The notes under the pieces were generated by a model that saw nothing but the letters and a program-made list of their open reading frames with translations, was not told where the DNA came from and searched no databases. From Chthonomonadales bacterium (lineage in GTDB: Bacteria > Armatimonadota > Chthonomonadetes > Chthonomonadales > CAJBBX01), in assembly GCA_027459625.1 (NCBI GenBank), contig DAIDHP010000019.1, positions 1 to 64,000 on the forward strand: 64,000 nucleotides of DNA, in the 5' to 3' direction. Each line of letters begins with the position of its first letter. Positions within the stretch are counted from its first letter, which is position 1. The position numbers were made by a program, and so were the translations under genes. Positions 17,896 through 27,381 of the stretch are shown one piece after another.

Positions 17896-20871
17896 CTACC
17901 TTGTCTCGCCAACCAACTCATAAGAATCCCTGCTGGCGGCAAGTTCCGAGGATACCGTCACCTTGTCCGGACGAGTGCCGTCCTCGTCGTAGATTACCAA
18001 TTTGTTCCTGCCTGGTTTCAGCCAGCATTCGGGGATGTATAGTCCGTTAATCGGGATTTTCTCAGGATATCTGCCGAGATTGTGCCCGTTCACCCATACC
18101 GAACCGTGCCCCATGCTGGTGATGACAACCCTCCAAATGGGGTGCGTTCCGATCTCCGCAGGAGGATCGGTGTTGAAGGATGTGCGGAAGAAGGTTGGGC
18201 CATCGAATTTCTCCGATTTGGACAATTTCGACCATCCGACGTTGGAATTGGGATCTCCGGGACCCCCTTTCATTCGCCACTCTCCGATGGAAACCCCCTC
18301 ACCGGTGTAGTTCGTGAAGTAGACCGGTTTGGCGATTCCGCCCACGTTCGCTGTGTTCTCCACAAAGACGGATACGACCGCAGGCTCATTCGCCTTCAGA
18401 ACGCCATCCAATGAAGCGTTGAAGGGTTCATTCCACCCAGCGTGATGAGCGATCTCCTTGCCGTTCACGAAGACGGTTCCGTTGTCATCCACGCTCTCGA
18501 AGATCAGCATTTGGTTATTCGTCACGGCGGGGGTGAATGTTGTTTGGAACCATGCATACCCAGGCTGCTGATTAAATGCATCCTCTCCCACGGTGTAGCT
18601 TTTCCAACGTGGATCATCAGGCGATGGAGGACCGTTCCTCACGTCTTCCCGACCGTTCGCCGGCATCATCCGCCAGCCTTCCAACTCAATCCGATTTCCG
18701 TTTTGCAGCGAAACCGTTCCCATCAGCCCCTTGGGATCGTAAGTGTCAATCGGACCCGGGCTGCAGCAGATCTTGCTTCTGCCGTCATGCGCAGTGAAGA
18801 TTGCAAGAGTATGTCTGCCCGCTGGAAGTTTGAGCGTGATATTCCCTTGATGCAGGTTTCCAGCGCCTACGCGGTTACCATTGACGAAAGCTATCATTCT
18901 ATCTCCCCCTGCCTGTACATGGAAAGAGTATTCTCCCGTGTTCGGGACATCAATAGTCGTGCGGTACCAGGCATCTGCAGTCAAATCCCCGTCCGTGCCC
19001 ATCTGGAGTGGTTCGGGGCTTTTCAACCAAGCGTGATCGTCATAATTCGTAGCCGCAGGCTGAGTAGCCTTTCGCACCTCCCATCCGGTAAGACTAAGCT
19101 GCTTCGGATGTTCGAAGGACACATGCTCCGAATTCAATGGCATGGGAATATCAGATGCGCCATAGGCAAGTGCGGTGGGTATCTTCTTTTGAACCCACGG
19201 CAGTTCCGCATTTACAATCAACTTTCCACTTCGAACGAAGGCGTCCCCGACGTAATGGGGGCCACAGACGAGTAACGGTTCCTCTCCAGCATGCACGAAC
19301 CATGTCCGTTCCGCAAGCGACTGGCTCATCGCCAACACTCGTATTTTCCTCTTGCCATCCGAAAAAACATATTCCTCGGGATTTCCGTCGGAAAATCGAG
19401 TTTTAAGTAGGATGAAGTTACCCTCCATGCGTTTCATATTTCGTGCGCCTGTAAGGATACGCGCGCTGGATGGGGCTTTGAATAACACCTCGGCTGGCGA
19501 ACCGGGTTGACCGTAAACCACCATGGTAACCGTGTCGCCTTGAGGGAAGATTCCCAAAACTCTTGTCGGCGCCCAGGAGATGGTAACATTTGGCGCGATT
19601 TTAAATCCCTCGACTACAGGGATGATATCCTCCGGTTCCAATGTTAATTCGCCGGAGGTTGAAAGACCAGTGCTTTGCGGCGCCTGCACGGTGGTTTCAG
19701 CCGATGAGTTAGACGAGTTATCCAAGAATACGATCGTTCCGGCGGGGCTTTTTCTAGCTGTAACGCGCACTCCGGAATTCGAAGCCACTCCTTGATAATC
19801 CGCTGAAGCGTCGTCGCTGTTTTCAAGAATATCCTCGAAGCTCCGAGCGAACCACGCGGCGCGTTTGAAAGCGTAGTACATGGGTCGAAGATCACCTCCC
19901 TGACCCACCGCAGCGCCGTAGTCGTAAGAGGCTGCGTCTTCGTTGTTGTTCGTGTAGCCGAAGTTGGAGCCTCCGTGCGCCATGTAGTAGTTGTACCCGT
20001 TGCCGCCATGAGCTATGATCTTCCAAGTGCGGCGACTGTATGTTCTTGCGTCACCAGGATGCGGACCATAGTCGGAGTACCAAACGCTCCAGAACTCGGT
20101 GGTCATCCAGGGGTTGGGACGAGTTGGATCGTCAAGCATGCCGTTTCCCGCCGGATCGCTTCCATGATGCAATCCGCTGTAAAAATAGGGCACTTGCAAA
20201 CCGAGCGAGAGCGCCTTTTTCCTCAGGTGCGCGAGATACCCGTTTGTGTGATCCTCGGTACCCCATCCGCCAGGGTGTTCATTCTCCAACTGAACCAATA
20301 TTACCGGACCACCGTGGTTTATTTGATTCTTCGCGACGATCGGTATGAGCTTGTCAAAATAGCGATCGACGTATTTTAGGAAGACCGGGTTGTTCACGCG
20401 CGCAACTAGTCCGGGCTTGGAGCGAAGCCAGATCGGGTATCCTCCGTTCGTCCATTCAGCGCAGTAATAGGGTCCCACGCGGCAGATCGCGTACATCCCC
20501 ATCTTTTTCACCAGTTTCAGGTACGCGTTCAGATCGTGACTACCGGTGAAATCGAATTTTCCCTCTTCCGGTTCATGCCAGTTCCAGAAGTTATACATCT
20601 CCACGCAGTTAAAGCCCGCTCGTTTTAGTCTTAGCAATCTGTCTCGCCAAAGGTCTCGGGGCACGCGAGCGTACTCCATTCCGGCGGAGACGATAAAAGT
20701 TCGCTTGCCATTTATCAAAAAGCCGTGACTATCGAAATTGATGTAAGGGCTCGCAGCAGGGGATGGGGGAAAGATATGGTCATTGGCTCTCGCCTGTAAC
20801 GCCGCTATCCCGAAGAACAACGTAAGGAGGATGCCGTAAGAGAGGGCGTTCCTGAAGAGGTTCCGGTTCAC
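17896..20871 (-). CDS. Secreted GH35 beta-galactosidase
   Basis: A 991-residue exported glycosidase that should remove terminal beta-galactose from oligosaccharides. After a signal peptide (about 1-29) comes the GH35 barrel: GFNCVEMYNFWNWHEPEEG, the acid/base Glu198 in VQLENEH, and the nucleophile Glu259 in MTTEFWSVW. The tail has beta-sandwich, jelly-roll domains (GEYSFHVQAGGDRMIAFVNG, then MLIFESVDDNGTVFVNGKEIAHHAGWN, and GHGSVWVNGHNLGRY) normal for the family. The protein is long but in range. It is a single gene, with no transporter or regulator nearby, and starts 55 bp from the tRNA-Ser end. Confidence 0.92.
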   Translation of the reverse strand: MNRNLFRNALSYGILLTLFFGIAALQARANDHIFPPSPAASPYINFDSHGFLINGKRTFIVSAGMEYARVPRDLWRDRLLRLKRAGFNCVEMYNFWNWHEPEEGKFDFTGSHDLNAYLKLVKKMGMYAICRVGPYYCAEWTNGGYPIWLRSKPGLVARVNNPVFLKYVDRYFDKLIPIVAKNQINHGGPVILVQLENEHPGGWGTEDHTNGYLAHLRKKALSLGLQVPYFYSGLHHGSDPAGNGMLDDPTRPNPWMTTEFWSVWYSDYGPHPGDARTYSRRTWKIIAHGGNGYNYYMAHGGSNFGYTNNNEDAASYDYGAAVGQGGDLRPMYYAFKRAAWFARSFEDILENSDDASADYQGVASNSGVRVTARKSPAGTIVFLDNSSNSSAETTVQAPQSTGLSTSGELTLEPEDIIPVVEGFKIAPNVTISWAPTRVLGIFPQGDTVTMVVYGQPGSPAEVLFKAPSSARILTGARNMKRMEGNFILLKTRFSDGNPEEYVFSDGKRKIRVLAMSQSLAERTWFVHAGEEPLLVCGPHYVGDAFVRSGKLIVNAELPWVQKKIPTALAYGASDIPMPLNSEHVSFEHPKQLSLTGWEVRKATQPAATNYDDHAWLKSPEPLQMGTDGDLTADAWYRTTIDVPNTGEYSFHVQAGGDRMIAFVNGNRVGAGNLHQGNITLKLPAGRHTLAIFTAHDGRSKICCSPGPIDTYDPKGLMGTVSLQNGNRIELEGWRMMPANGREDVRNGPPSPDDPRWKSYTVGEDAFNQQPGYAWFQTTFTPAVTNNQMLIFESVDDNGTVFVNGKEIAHHAGWNEPFNASLDGVLKANEPAVVSVFVENTANVGGIAKPVYFTNYTGEGVSIGEWRMKGGPGDPNSNVGWSKLSKSEKFDGPTFFRTSFNTDPPAEIGTHPIWRVVITSMGHGSVWVNGHNLGRYPEKIPINGLYIPECWLKPGRNKLVIYDEDGTRPDKVTVSSELAASRDSYELVGETR

Positions 20872-20926
20872 GTTAATCTCCTGTAAAAGGGTGAATTTGG
20901 ATTACGATTAGGGGAGGGATCGGATA

Positions 20927-21010
20927 CGGAGAGGGCGGGATTCGAACCCGCGAGGCTCATCGCCTACCCGTTTTCAAGACGGGGTCCTTAAACCGCTCGG
21001 ACACCTCTCC
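20927..21010 (-). tRNA. tRNA-Ser (anticodon UGA)
   Basis: On the minus strand GGAGAGG pairs with CCTCTCC as acceptor stem. The D arm, an anticodon stem CCCGT/ACGGG with loop CTTGAAA, a long variable arm, and a GCGGGTTCGAATCCCGC T arm are all present. The anticodon is TGA, reading UCA-type serine codons. The discriminator is G, as in Ser tRNAs. CCA is not encoded. Confidence 0.95.
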
Positions 21011-21104
21011 ATAAAACTTCATACGGTGGGAAACTGCAAAAACGCCTTTCAGGTATTTCGCAGAGTGTGACATTTGCCATTCCATCCGCTAAGAATTCCC
21101 TAAT

Positions 21105-21134
21105 AGTATAGCGAATGGAACCGTGAAACGTCAA
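21105..21134 (-). promoter_or_regulatory. Sigma-70-type promoter of tRNA-Ser
   Basis: On the minus strand TTGACG (21134-21129), an 18-bp spacer and TATACT (21110-21105). It is 95 bp upstream of the mature tRNA 5' end, implying a long processed leader. Confidence 0.6.
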
Positions 21135-21136
21135 TC

Positions 21137-22276
21137 TTAAACGTTATGAGGGTTGGGGTTATTCTTTTGCATCAATTTTCTCAAAACAAGAAGCTCCGCC
21201 ATGTTCTCCATCGTGACAATCCCCACCAAACTGCCCCGATCCATCACCATTGCGCATGTGCTTTGAGTACCGCTCATTTTCGTAGCCAAATCGTTCAAGC
21301 TATCCTCGGGAGACGCAGTCAGATACTCACGATCCATAACGCCCGCCACATATCCATCGCCGCCAATGTTTGAAATCCCTCTCAATAAGTTCTGCCGGGA
21401 GAGTACGCCTATCACCTGCCGGTCCATCATTATCGGGAAATCCTGTTGGGAGGTTTGCAACAGCAACTCGGCGGCTTGTTGCAGGGTGGCGCCAACGGGC
21501 AGCACCCTGAAGTCGGTAATCATCGCCTCGGCGACCTTCACACCCTCCACAAGAGCTTTACCCCGGTACATTGCGGCTTCCTGCCCTGCGCCAAGATAGA
21601 TGAAGAAAGCGATAATAATGAGCATGGGGCTTTCGAATATCCCGACAAAGCCGAACACGATGGCGAGGAACTGACCCACCGATGCCGCGATGTCGGTGGC
21701 TTGAACCTGACCTATTCTCATGGCTAGAATGGCGCGTAACACTCTTCCGCCATCCATTGGGAACGCGGGAATGAGATTGAATAATGCCAGAACGATATTG
21801 GCGCCCGCCACTTTCTGCCACCAAAACCCGTTCGTGGTGTAAAGCGTCGCGCTCCAAGGCGCGAGCTTCCCGATTGCGGTGAGAACCGTAAGGATGACTG
21901 CGGCAATTACCACGTTTACAGCGGGGCCAGCCAACGCCACGATCAGTTCCTGCATCTTGGCGGGCAACTCCTCCATGCGTGCCACTCCCCCGATGGGGTA
22001 TAAAACAATCTCGTTCACTTTGAGACCGAACTTTTGCGCTACAATGCTATGACCAAGTTCATGCAGGAGAACGCAAGAGAAAAGACCCAGCACGTATATG
22101 ATGGTGATGAGGGTCATGTTTCCATTGGAGACAAACGCAATCCATGGTAACAGAAGCAAAAACGTGAAATGAATACGAATGGGAATGCCCGCCACTGTGC
22201 CCAACCTTAGGGTCCATGCTCCGCCAGGCGTGACGTGCTGTGCGGTATGACGATCTTTTTCGGGTGGTACGGACAT
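21137..22276 (-). CDS. Site-2 protease family (M50) metalloprotease with CBS domains
   Basis: A 379-residue intramembrane zinc protease, probably cutting membrane-bound regulators. ATG 22276 has GGGAG at good distance; five more codons upstream are open. Several membrane helices hold the HELGH zinc motif and the third ligand in NLIPAFPMDGGR. The C-terminal 120 residues form a pair of CBS domains (VAEAMITDFRVLP, then VAGVMDREYLTASPEDSL) that may sense an adenosine ligand. This architecture is standard for Rv2625c-like proteases. It is 81 bp downstream of a sugar isomerase on the same strand. Confidence 0.9.
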   Translation of the reverse strand: MSVPPEKDRHTAQHVTPGGAWTLRLGTVAGIPIRIHFTFLLLLPWIAFVSNGNMTLITIIYVLGLFSCVLLHELGHSIVAQKFGLKVNEIVLYPIGGVARMEELPAKMQELIVALAGPAVNVVIAAVILTVLTAIGKLAPWSATLYTTNGFWWQKVAGANIVLALFNLIPAFPMDGGRVLRAILAMRIGQVQATDIAASVGQFLAIVFGFVGIFESPMLIIIAFFIYLGAGQEAAMYRGKALVEGVKVAEAMITDFRVLPVGATLQQAAELLLQTSQQDFPIMMDRQVIGVLSRQNLLRGISNIGGDGYVAGVMDREYLTASPEDSLNDLATKMSGTQSTCAMVMDRGSLVGIVTMENMAELLVLRKLMQKNNPNPHNV

Positions 22277-22357
22277 TACGAACACTCCCAATTGAAAATG
22301 AGAGGATATGGCATCCTCATAGTATTCATACGGTTACATGACCAGTGTATATCCATC

Positions 22358-23185
22358 CTATCGAGTTATTTTCCCCCATGCAGTGTTTATGCCGTCCAAT
22401 GCCCATACGGCTGGATTTCCGAAGGGCTCGGGAGTTATGGGTCCATCATATCCAATGGTATTTAAAGCGTTTAGAAATCCCGGCAGATCAATCACGCCCG
22501 TCGCTCCTGGAAGGCATCGGCGATGGTCGAGGTATTCATCCATCGAGACCCCTGCTGGCGCGTCGCTTACATGCACATAGACGATATCTTTTGGTTGCAG
22601 TTTGAGGATATCCTTCACGCTCCCTCCGGAGGTGTGCCAATGCCAGCAATCGAGCAGCAAACCTACATTCGGCCCGATTTCTCTCGCCATATCCATCATG
22701 GCGTCCAAAGTATAAATGAATGGGTATTTAAACGCATCGCGGGATGTTTTCGGGCCGACGAACTCCAAGCCTAGCCGGCAATCGTGCTCCGCCAAAATCT
22801 CCGAGATGGGCTTGAATCGCTGAATATGGAAGGCTCGATTTTCCTCTAACGTCCTGTCGTTGGACCCCGGCGTGATCCAAGTGCTGGTTCGGGAGCAACC
22901 CAATTGCTGGGAAGCCGAGGCGAACCTTGGCAGAGCGCGCAAACCTTCCCTCCATCTCTCTTCCGGTCCGCGCCAATCCACGGGCAGCCCCCATCCGGCG
23001 GGCCATAGATGCGCTTCGCAGAACATCTTTCTTACAGCGTTGGAGCCGTCCTTGTCTATCAAGTCGGCAACTTCCTGTATGCTGAATTCCAATCCGTCGT
23101 AACCGGTTTTGCTCGCAATTTCCAACGCTTCGTGCAGGTTTTTAACCGCGATTCCCAAGGCCCATGGTGACAAACATCTATACAT
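22358..23185 (-). CDS. Sugar phosphate isomerase/epimerase family TIM barrel
   Basis: A 275-residue xylose-isomerase-like barrel. Marks are 'ASKTGYDGLEFS' near the N-terminus, 'CRLGLEFVGPKT' with a metal-ligand Glu, 'NVGLLLDCWHWHTSGG' with Asp and His, 'DIVYVHVSDAP', and 'YDGPITPEPFG' with the last Glu. It resembles enzymes acting on inositol- or hexose-derived ketoses. It follows the rfaE2/rfb genes after 122 bp but may be transcribed separately. It is one of three such barrels in the window, and not obviously a recent duplicate of the others. Confidence 0.85.
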   Translation of the reverse strand: MYRCLSPWALGIAVKNLHEALEIASKTGYDGLEFSIQEVADLIDKDGSNAVRKMFCEAHLWPAGWGLPVDWRGPEERWREGLRALPRFASASQQLGCSRTSTWITPGSNDRTLEENRAFHIQRFKPISEILAEHDCRLGLEFVGPKTSRDAFKYPFIYTLDAMMDMAREIGPNVGLLLDCWHWHTSGGSVKDILKLQPKDIVYVHVSDAPAGVSMDEYLDHRRCLPGATGVIDLPGFLNALNTIGYDGPITPEPFGNPAVWALDGINTAWGKITR

Positions 23186-23307
23186 CCTCTCTCTCCTTTG
23201 ACCGGAAATATTTAAAGCAATGGCATCTTTCGCTTACTTTGATGAATATTGGACGGATGCTTACCCGTATGTCTGATATCCGTCTGCATTTGGCTGAAAC
23301 TTTGCAT

Positions 23308-23814
23308 CTAAGGGAGGGCGGCGTGAAGTTGGATGATTTTATCGATGATGTTTGTCGTGGATTTGCCCTCCACCAGCCCCACAACGACCACTTTCCCCCC
23401 GAAACGCTCCACCGTTTTCGCTTCCGGCAGATCCTCCGCGCGATAGTCGCCGCCTTTCACATGAATACCGGGTTTCACTCTTTCGATTAGCCGATCCGGG
23501 CGCAGTTCATCGAAGAGACAGATGTAATCCACGCTCGCCAAGTGCGATAGCAATTCCGCGCGTTCCCCTTCGGGGACTATAGGGCGCTTGTCCCCCTTCA
23601 GCAGGCGAACGGATTGGTCGCTGTTAAGCCCTACGACGAGCAGATCTCCCATCATTCGGGCTTGCAAAAGATAACGCACATGTCCCACATGGAGTACATC
23701 GAAGCACCCGTTTGTGAAGACGATTTTGTCTCCCTTTTTTCTTCGTTCGTTAAGAATGCTTTCAAGCTTGTCCGCTATGACAACCTTGTTTTGTATACCG
23801 TTCAGGTCGGACAT
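23308..23814 (-). CDS. rfaE2: D-glycero-beta-D-manno-heptose 1-phosphate adenylyltransferase
   Basis: Transfers AMP from ATP to heptose-1-phosphate to give ADP-heptose for lipopolysaccharide core or other surface glycans. At 168 residues it is the stand-alone C-terminal half of the HldE/RfaE enzyme. The nucleotidyltransferase signature is FTNGCFDVLHVGHVRYL (HxGH-type), with VVGLNSDQSV, KGDKRPIVP and EGKSTTNII downstream. It starts 3 bp after the rfbB stop, so the genes are co-transcribed. The kinase half and the isomerase/epimerase genes of the pathway are not in the window. Confidence 0.92.
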   Translation of the reverse strand: MSDLNGIQNKVVIADKLESILNERRKKGDKIVFTNGCFDVLHVGHVRYLLQARMMGDLLVVGLNSDQSVRLLKGDKRPIVPEGERAELLSHLASVDYICLFDELRPDRLIERVKPGIHVKGGDYRAEDLPEAKTVERFGGKVVVVGLVEGKSTTNIIDKIIQLHAALP

Positions 23815-23817
23815 ATT

Positions 23818-24852
23818 TTATAAATCCTCTCCAAGATACGGACCGTAAAACGCCTTTACAAATTGCTGGTATCTCGTTGAGTTCACAATGTCCTCCCACC
23901 AGGATCGATGATCCACATACCACTTCACCGTATTCCCCAACGCCTCGTCGAATGTGGCGGATGGCTTCCAGCCAAGCTTTTCAATTTTTTCGGTATTCAA
24001 GGCGTATCGTTTGTCATGGGACGCTCCGCGAGGATCGGGAATGCGTTTGATGAGAGTTTCGGGTTTGCCCAATGCTTGCAATACCATTTTGGTGACTTCA
24101 ATGTTGGGTCGCTCATTCCCTCCCCCCACGTTGTAGACCTGACCGATCTCGCCATTCAACAGGGCGGTGGCGATTCCGGAGCAATGATCCCGCACAAAAA
24201 TCCAGTCACGCACCTGGTTACCATCGCCGTACAGGGGCAGTTTCTTATCCTGCATGGCTCTGGTGATGAAAAACGGCAGAATTTTTTCCGGAAATTGGAA
24301 CGGTCCGAATGTGTTCGAGCCGCGAGTCACCAAAGCCTTTGTTCCATAGGCGATTTGATGCGCTCGCACCTGCAACTCTCCGCCCGCTTTGCCCGCCGAA
24401 TAAGGGGTTCTCGGCTCCAAAGGATCCGTCTCTGTGAATAACCCACTCTCGATTTCGCCATACACCTCGTCCGTTGAAACATGCAGCATTCTTTCCGCGT
24501 CGTACTTTCGCGAGCACTCAAGAAGGATGCTGACACCTGTAACATTGGAGGATATAAGACCTGTGGGGTCCATCAAACTACGGTCGTTATGGGATTCCGC
24601 CGCGAAATTGAGCACATGCGTGATTTTCTCCCAGCGGAAAATCCCTTCCACAACCGTGACGTCTTCGATTCGACCAGGATAAAACCGAAACCTGGAGTCG
24701 TTTCTCAACTCCTGCATGTTCGCCGGATTTCCAGCGTATGTTAATGCATCCAATACCACCACGCAATCATCCGGATGGTTTTCCATCCAGTACCGCACGA
24801 AATTGGTTCCGATAAATCCTGCGCCTCCTGTGACCAATAGCGTGCGGCTCAT
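23818..24852 (-). CDS. rfbB: dTDP-glucose 4,6-dehydratase
   Basis: Converts dTDP-glucose to dTDP-4-keto-6-deoxyglucose with bound NAD. A 344-residue extended SDR. TGGAGFIGTNFV is the NAD-binding GxxGxxG motif, STDEVYGEI carries the catalytic Thr-Asp-Glu, and PYSAGKAGGE has the YxxxK pair. The C-terminus (HRSWWEDI) is typical. The start ATG overlaps the end of the upstream epimerase gene by 4 bp (ATGA). It works with the rfbA product just upstream. Confidence 0.95.
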   Translation of the reverse strand: MSRTLLVTGGAGFIGTNFVRYWMENHPDDCVVVLDALTYAGNPANMQELRNDSRFRFYPGRIEDVTVVEGIFRWEKITHVLNFAAESHNDRSLMDPTGLISSNVTGVSILLECSRKYDAERMLHVSTDEVYGEIESGLFTETDPLEPRTPYSAGKAGGELQVRAHQIAYGTKALVTRGSNTFGPFQFPEKILPFFITRAMQDKKLPLYGDGNQVRDWIFVRDHCSGIATALLNGEIGQVYNVGGGNERPNIEVTKMVLQALGKPETLIKRIPDPRGASHDKRYALNTEKIEKLGWKPSATFDEALGNTVKWYVDHRSWWEDIVNSTRYQQFVKAFYGPYLGEDL

Positions 24853-25298
24853 AGTTTGAACTCCGAGTGGATCTCCTCATGCCGTATCTCGTCCACCGGC
24901 TCTTTCTTGCCTTTGCCAGCGTAAAGCTTGTCAGGGAAATTCAGAATAAAGGCGTCTTGCTCTCCGATGTTTTCATATGCATGGACCACACCAGGCGGGA
25001 CGATCACCAAGAAGGCGTTTTCCTCGCCCATTTCATACACCTCCTTGAGGATGCCTGTCTCGGATCGGAACCAAAGGGTTAGACGAAATTTACCGCTGAG
25101 AAAGCAAAAGCAGTCTGATTGTGTTATATGCTCATGCGGTCCTCTGGCTACGCCCGGATGAGTTACGGAGAGGTAACCCATCACGGGATGAAATCTTTCG
25201 GGAAGCTCATCTTCGCGAAAAAGTTCGGATAACCATCCTCGGGCATCCTTGAAACGATTCAGCTTGTTTATAACCACTCCTGGTATCTGACTTGTCAT
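24849..25298 (-). CDS. dTDP-4-dehydrorhamnose 3,5-epimerase-like cupin
   Basis: A 149-residue RmlC-type cupin, shorter than classical RmlC (about 180). GVARGPHEHITQSD has the histidine corresponding to the catalytic base region, and VPPGVVHAYENIGEQDAFILN the second cupin motif. The classical motif tyrosine is not evident. Position between rfbA and rfbB, with 4-bp overlaps at both ends, says it acts on a dTDP-4-keto-6-deoxy sugar. It could be a 3,5-epimerase or one of the related 3,4-ketoisomerases; rfbC is likely but I leave the symbol open. Confidence 0.8.
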   Translation of the reverse strand: MTSQIPGVVINKLNRFKDARGWLSELFREDELPERFHPVMGYLSVTHPGVARGPHEHITQSDCFCFLSGKFRLTLWFRSETGILKEVYEMGEENAFLVIVPPGVVHAYENIGEQDAFILNFPDKLYAGKGKKEPVDEIRHEEIHSEFKL

Positions 25299-26359
25299 GA
25301 TATGCTCACCTGACTGTTATCCCCGAGCATTAAACGATATACATGGGGACGCCTTTCTTCTTTTCGAACCTCCACATTCCTGCCGATCAAACTGTCGGAG
25401 ATTCTTTGTTCTATGTTGATGATGGAACTGTGGGAGAGCACGATGCTATGCTCGATTTCGCTATGATGAATGCGTACATCATCGTGAATGGATGTAAACG
25501 GGCCAATATAGGCGTCTTCGATCACGCAGTTCTCCCCGATGATAACCGGACCGCGCACTTCGCTTCTAAGAATGCGGGATCCCTTGCCTATGTCCACTTT
25601 GCCATTCAGGATGGAACTGGCGTCGGCTATCCCGTCCATTCGAAACGAGAGGGTGTCAAGGATGATTCTGTTAGCCTCAAGCATGTCCTCGAGCTTTCCG
25701 GTATCCTTCCACCACCCGTCGATTACATGGGACTTCACCTCGTATCCATGATCGATTAGATACTGAATGGCATCGGTAATTTCGTACTCCCCGCGCGCTG
25801 AAGGGGTGATGGCGTGCACCGCTTCGAAGATGCGCTTATCGAACATATACACTCCTACCAACGCCAGATCGGTTTTAGGTTCCGATGGCTTTTCCACGAG
25901 TTGGATGATTCGATCCCCATCCAACTCCGCTACCCCGAACTCCTGCGGATTTCGAACGTGCGCGAGAAGGATTTGAGCGTTCGGAGTGTGTTGGGAGAAA
26001 TCCTTGACAAGCGGGGTGATCCCATCCTTGACGATGTTATCTCCAAGGTACATTACGAAGGAATCATCGCCGAGGTATTCCTCCGCCGTCATTACCGCAT
26101 GGGCGAGCCCTAATGGAGCGCTTTGAGGGATATAGGTTACATTCACCCCCCACATGGAGCCATCCCCCACGGCGGAACGAATCTCCTCCTGTGTGTCTCC
26201 GACAATGATCCCTATATCATGGATGCCCGCGTTTCGAATGCATTCGATCGCATAATAAAGGATCGGCTTGTTTGCCACGGGTACGAGTTGCTTTGCGCTG
26301 GTGTAAGTGATGGGACGGAGTCGAGTTCCTTTCCCGCCGCTGAGGATTAATCCCTTCAT
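25295..26359 (-). CDS. rfbA: Glucose-1-phosphate thymidylyltransferase, long form
   Basis: Makes dTDP-glucose from dTTP and glucose-1-phosphate. At 354 residues it is the long form, with a C-terminal left-handed beta-helix of hexapeptide repeats (GSRILRSEVRGPVIIGENCVIEDAYIG region), whereas the short rhamnose-type enzyme has about 290. The N-terminal nucleotide motif is LSGGKGTRLRPITYTSAKQL, followed by YLGDNIV and the VEKPSEPKTDLALVG segment. It is the first of four overlapping genes (rfbA, epimerase, rfbB, rfaE2), 44 bp after galE. The long form is often linked to deoxysugar pathways other than plain rhamnose. Confidence 0.93.
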   Translation of the reverse strand: MKGLILSGGKGTRLRPITYTSAKQLVPVANKPILYYAIECIRNAGIHDIGIIVGDTQEEIRSAVGDGSMWGVNVTYIPQSAPLGLAHAVMTAEEYLGDDSFVMYLGDNIVKDGITPLVKDFSQHTPNAQILLAHVRNPQEFGVAELDGDRIIQLVEKPSEPKTDLALVGVYMFDKRIFEAVHAITPSARGEYEITDAIQYLIDHGYEVKSHVIDGWWKDTGKLEDMLEANRIILDTLSFRMDGIADASSILNGKVDIGKGSRILRSEVRGPVIIGENCVIEDAYIGPFTSIHDDVRIHHSEIEHSIVLSHSSIINIEQRISDSLIGRNVEVRKEERRPHVYRLMLGDNSQVSIS

Positions 26360-26403
26360 CTTGCCTCCTTGTCACGCGTGGAATTCGCGTATGCTGTGTA
26401 ACG

Positions 26404-27381
26404 CTAATATTTTCGGTTTGTTTCCCAGTTCCATGCATGGCGGATTATCGCTTCGATATCCGTGTATTTTGGCTCCCAGCCTAGCTCTAGTTTCGCCTTG
26501 GCCGAACTTGCCACCAAACGCGGAGGGTCTCCCTCGCGTCGAGAACCCAATTCAACCGGGATTGTTTTACCGGATACCTTCTCGCAAACGTTTATGATCT
26601 CTCGAACGGAGTAGCCTGTTTCCGATCCAAGATTATAGAAGCCACTCTCTCCTCCGTCGCGTAATCTCTCCAACGCCAAGGAGTGAGCCTGAGCCAAGTC
26701 AAGCACATGGATGTAATCGCGAATGCAAGTGCCATCCGGGGTGTCGTAATCATCCCCAAATATCGTCATCTTGTCTCGCTTTCCGGAAGCCACCTGCAGA
26801 GCGATTGGAATGAGATGGGTTTCCGGGTCATGACTCTCGCCGATATTGCCGTCCGGATCCGATCCCGAAGCGTTGAAATATCGGAGCGCGGCGTAACGCA
26901 ATCCATAAGCCTTGTCATATGCGTTCATGATCTTCTCGCAGAAGAATTTGCTTTCGCCGTAGGGATTGATGGGATTTTGCGGATGCTTTTCATCCATTGG
27001 AACGTATTGAGGGTTGCCGTAGGTTGCGCAGGAGGAGGAGAAAATGAAGTTCCTCACCCCATATTGTCGCATCGCATCCAACAGGCTTAGAGTGGACCGA
27101 ACGTTGTTGTTGTAGTATTTTTCCGGATCGGTGACAGATTCCCCAACGTATGCGAATGCGGCGAAATGCACCACCGCGTCGAGGGGATATTTATTGAACA
27201 GACGATCCAACGTCAATCGATCGCCCATATCGCCAACTACCAAAGGAACGTCCTTCACCGCTCCCCTATGGCCATACACCATGCTGTCGAGAACAACGAC
27301 TTTTTTTCCACGATTGCGCTCATAGAGAACATAGTGGCTTCCTATGTATCCGGCACCGCCGGTGACTAAAATCATGTCCAT
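26404..27381 (-). CDS. galE: UDP-glucose 4-epimerase
   Basis: Interconverts UDP-glucose and UDP-galactose with bound NAD. A 325-residue SDR with TGGAGYIGSHYV, the SSSCATYGN serine motif, and YGESK (YxxxK). The region EGDPPRLVASSAKAKLELGW is diagnostic of GalE. The start may be M1 or M3. It leads the dTDP-sugar genes on the same strand and would provide galactose for the polysaccharide, in keeping with the galactose-type phosphotransferase at 30693. Confidence 0.93.
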   Translation of the reverse strand: MDMILVTGGAGYIGSHYVLYERNRGKKVVVLDSMVYGHRGAVKDVPLVVGDMGDRLTLDRLFNKYPLDAVVHFAAFAYVGESVTDPEKYYNNNVRSTLSLLDAMRQYGVRNFIFSSSCATYGNPQYVPMDEKHPQNPINPYGESKFFCEKIMNAYDKAYGLRYAALRYFNASGSDPDGNIGESHDPETHLIPIALQVASGKRDKMTIFGDDYDTPDGTCIRDYIHVLDLAQAHSLALERLRDGGESGFYNLGSETGYSVREIINVCEKVSGKTIPVELGSRREGDPPRLVASSAKAKLELGWEPKYTDIEAIIRHAWNWETNRKY

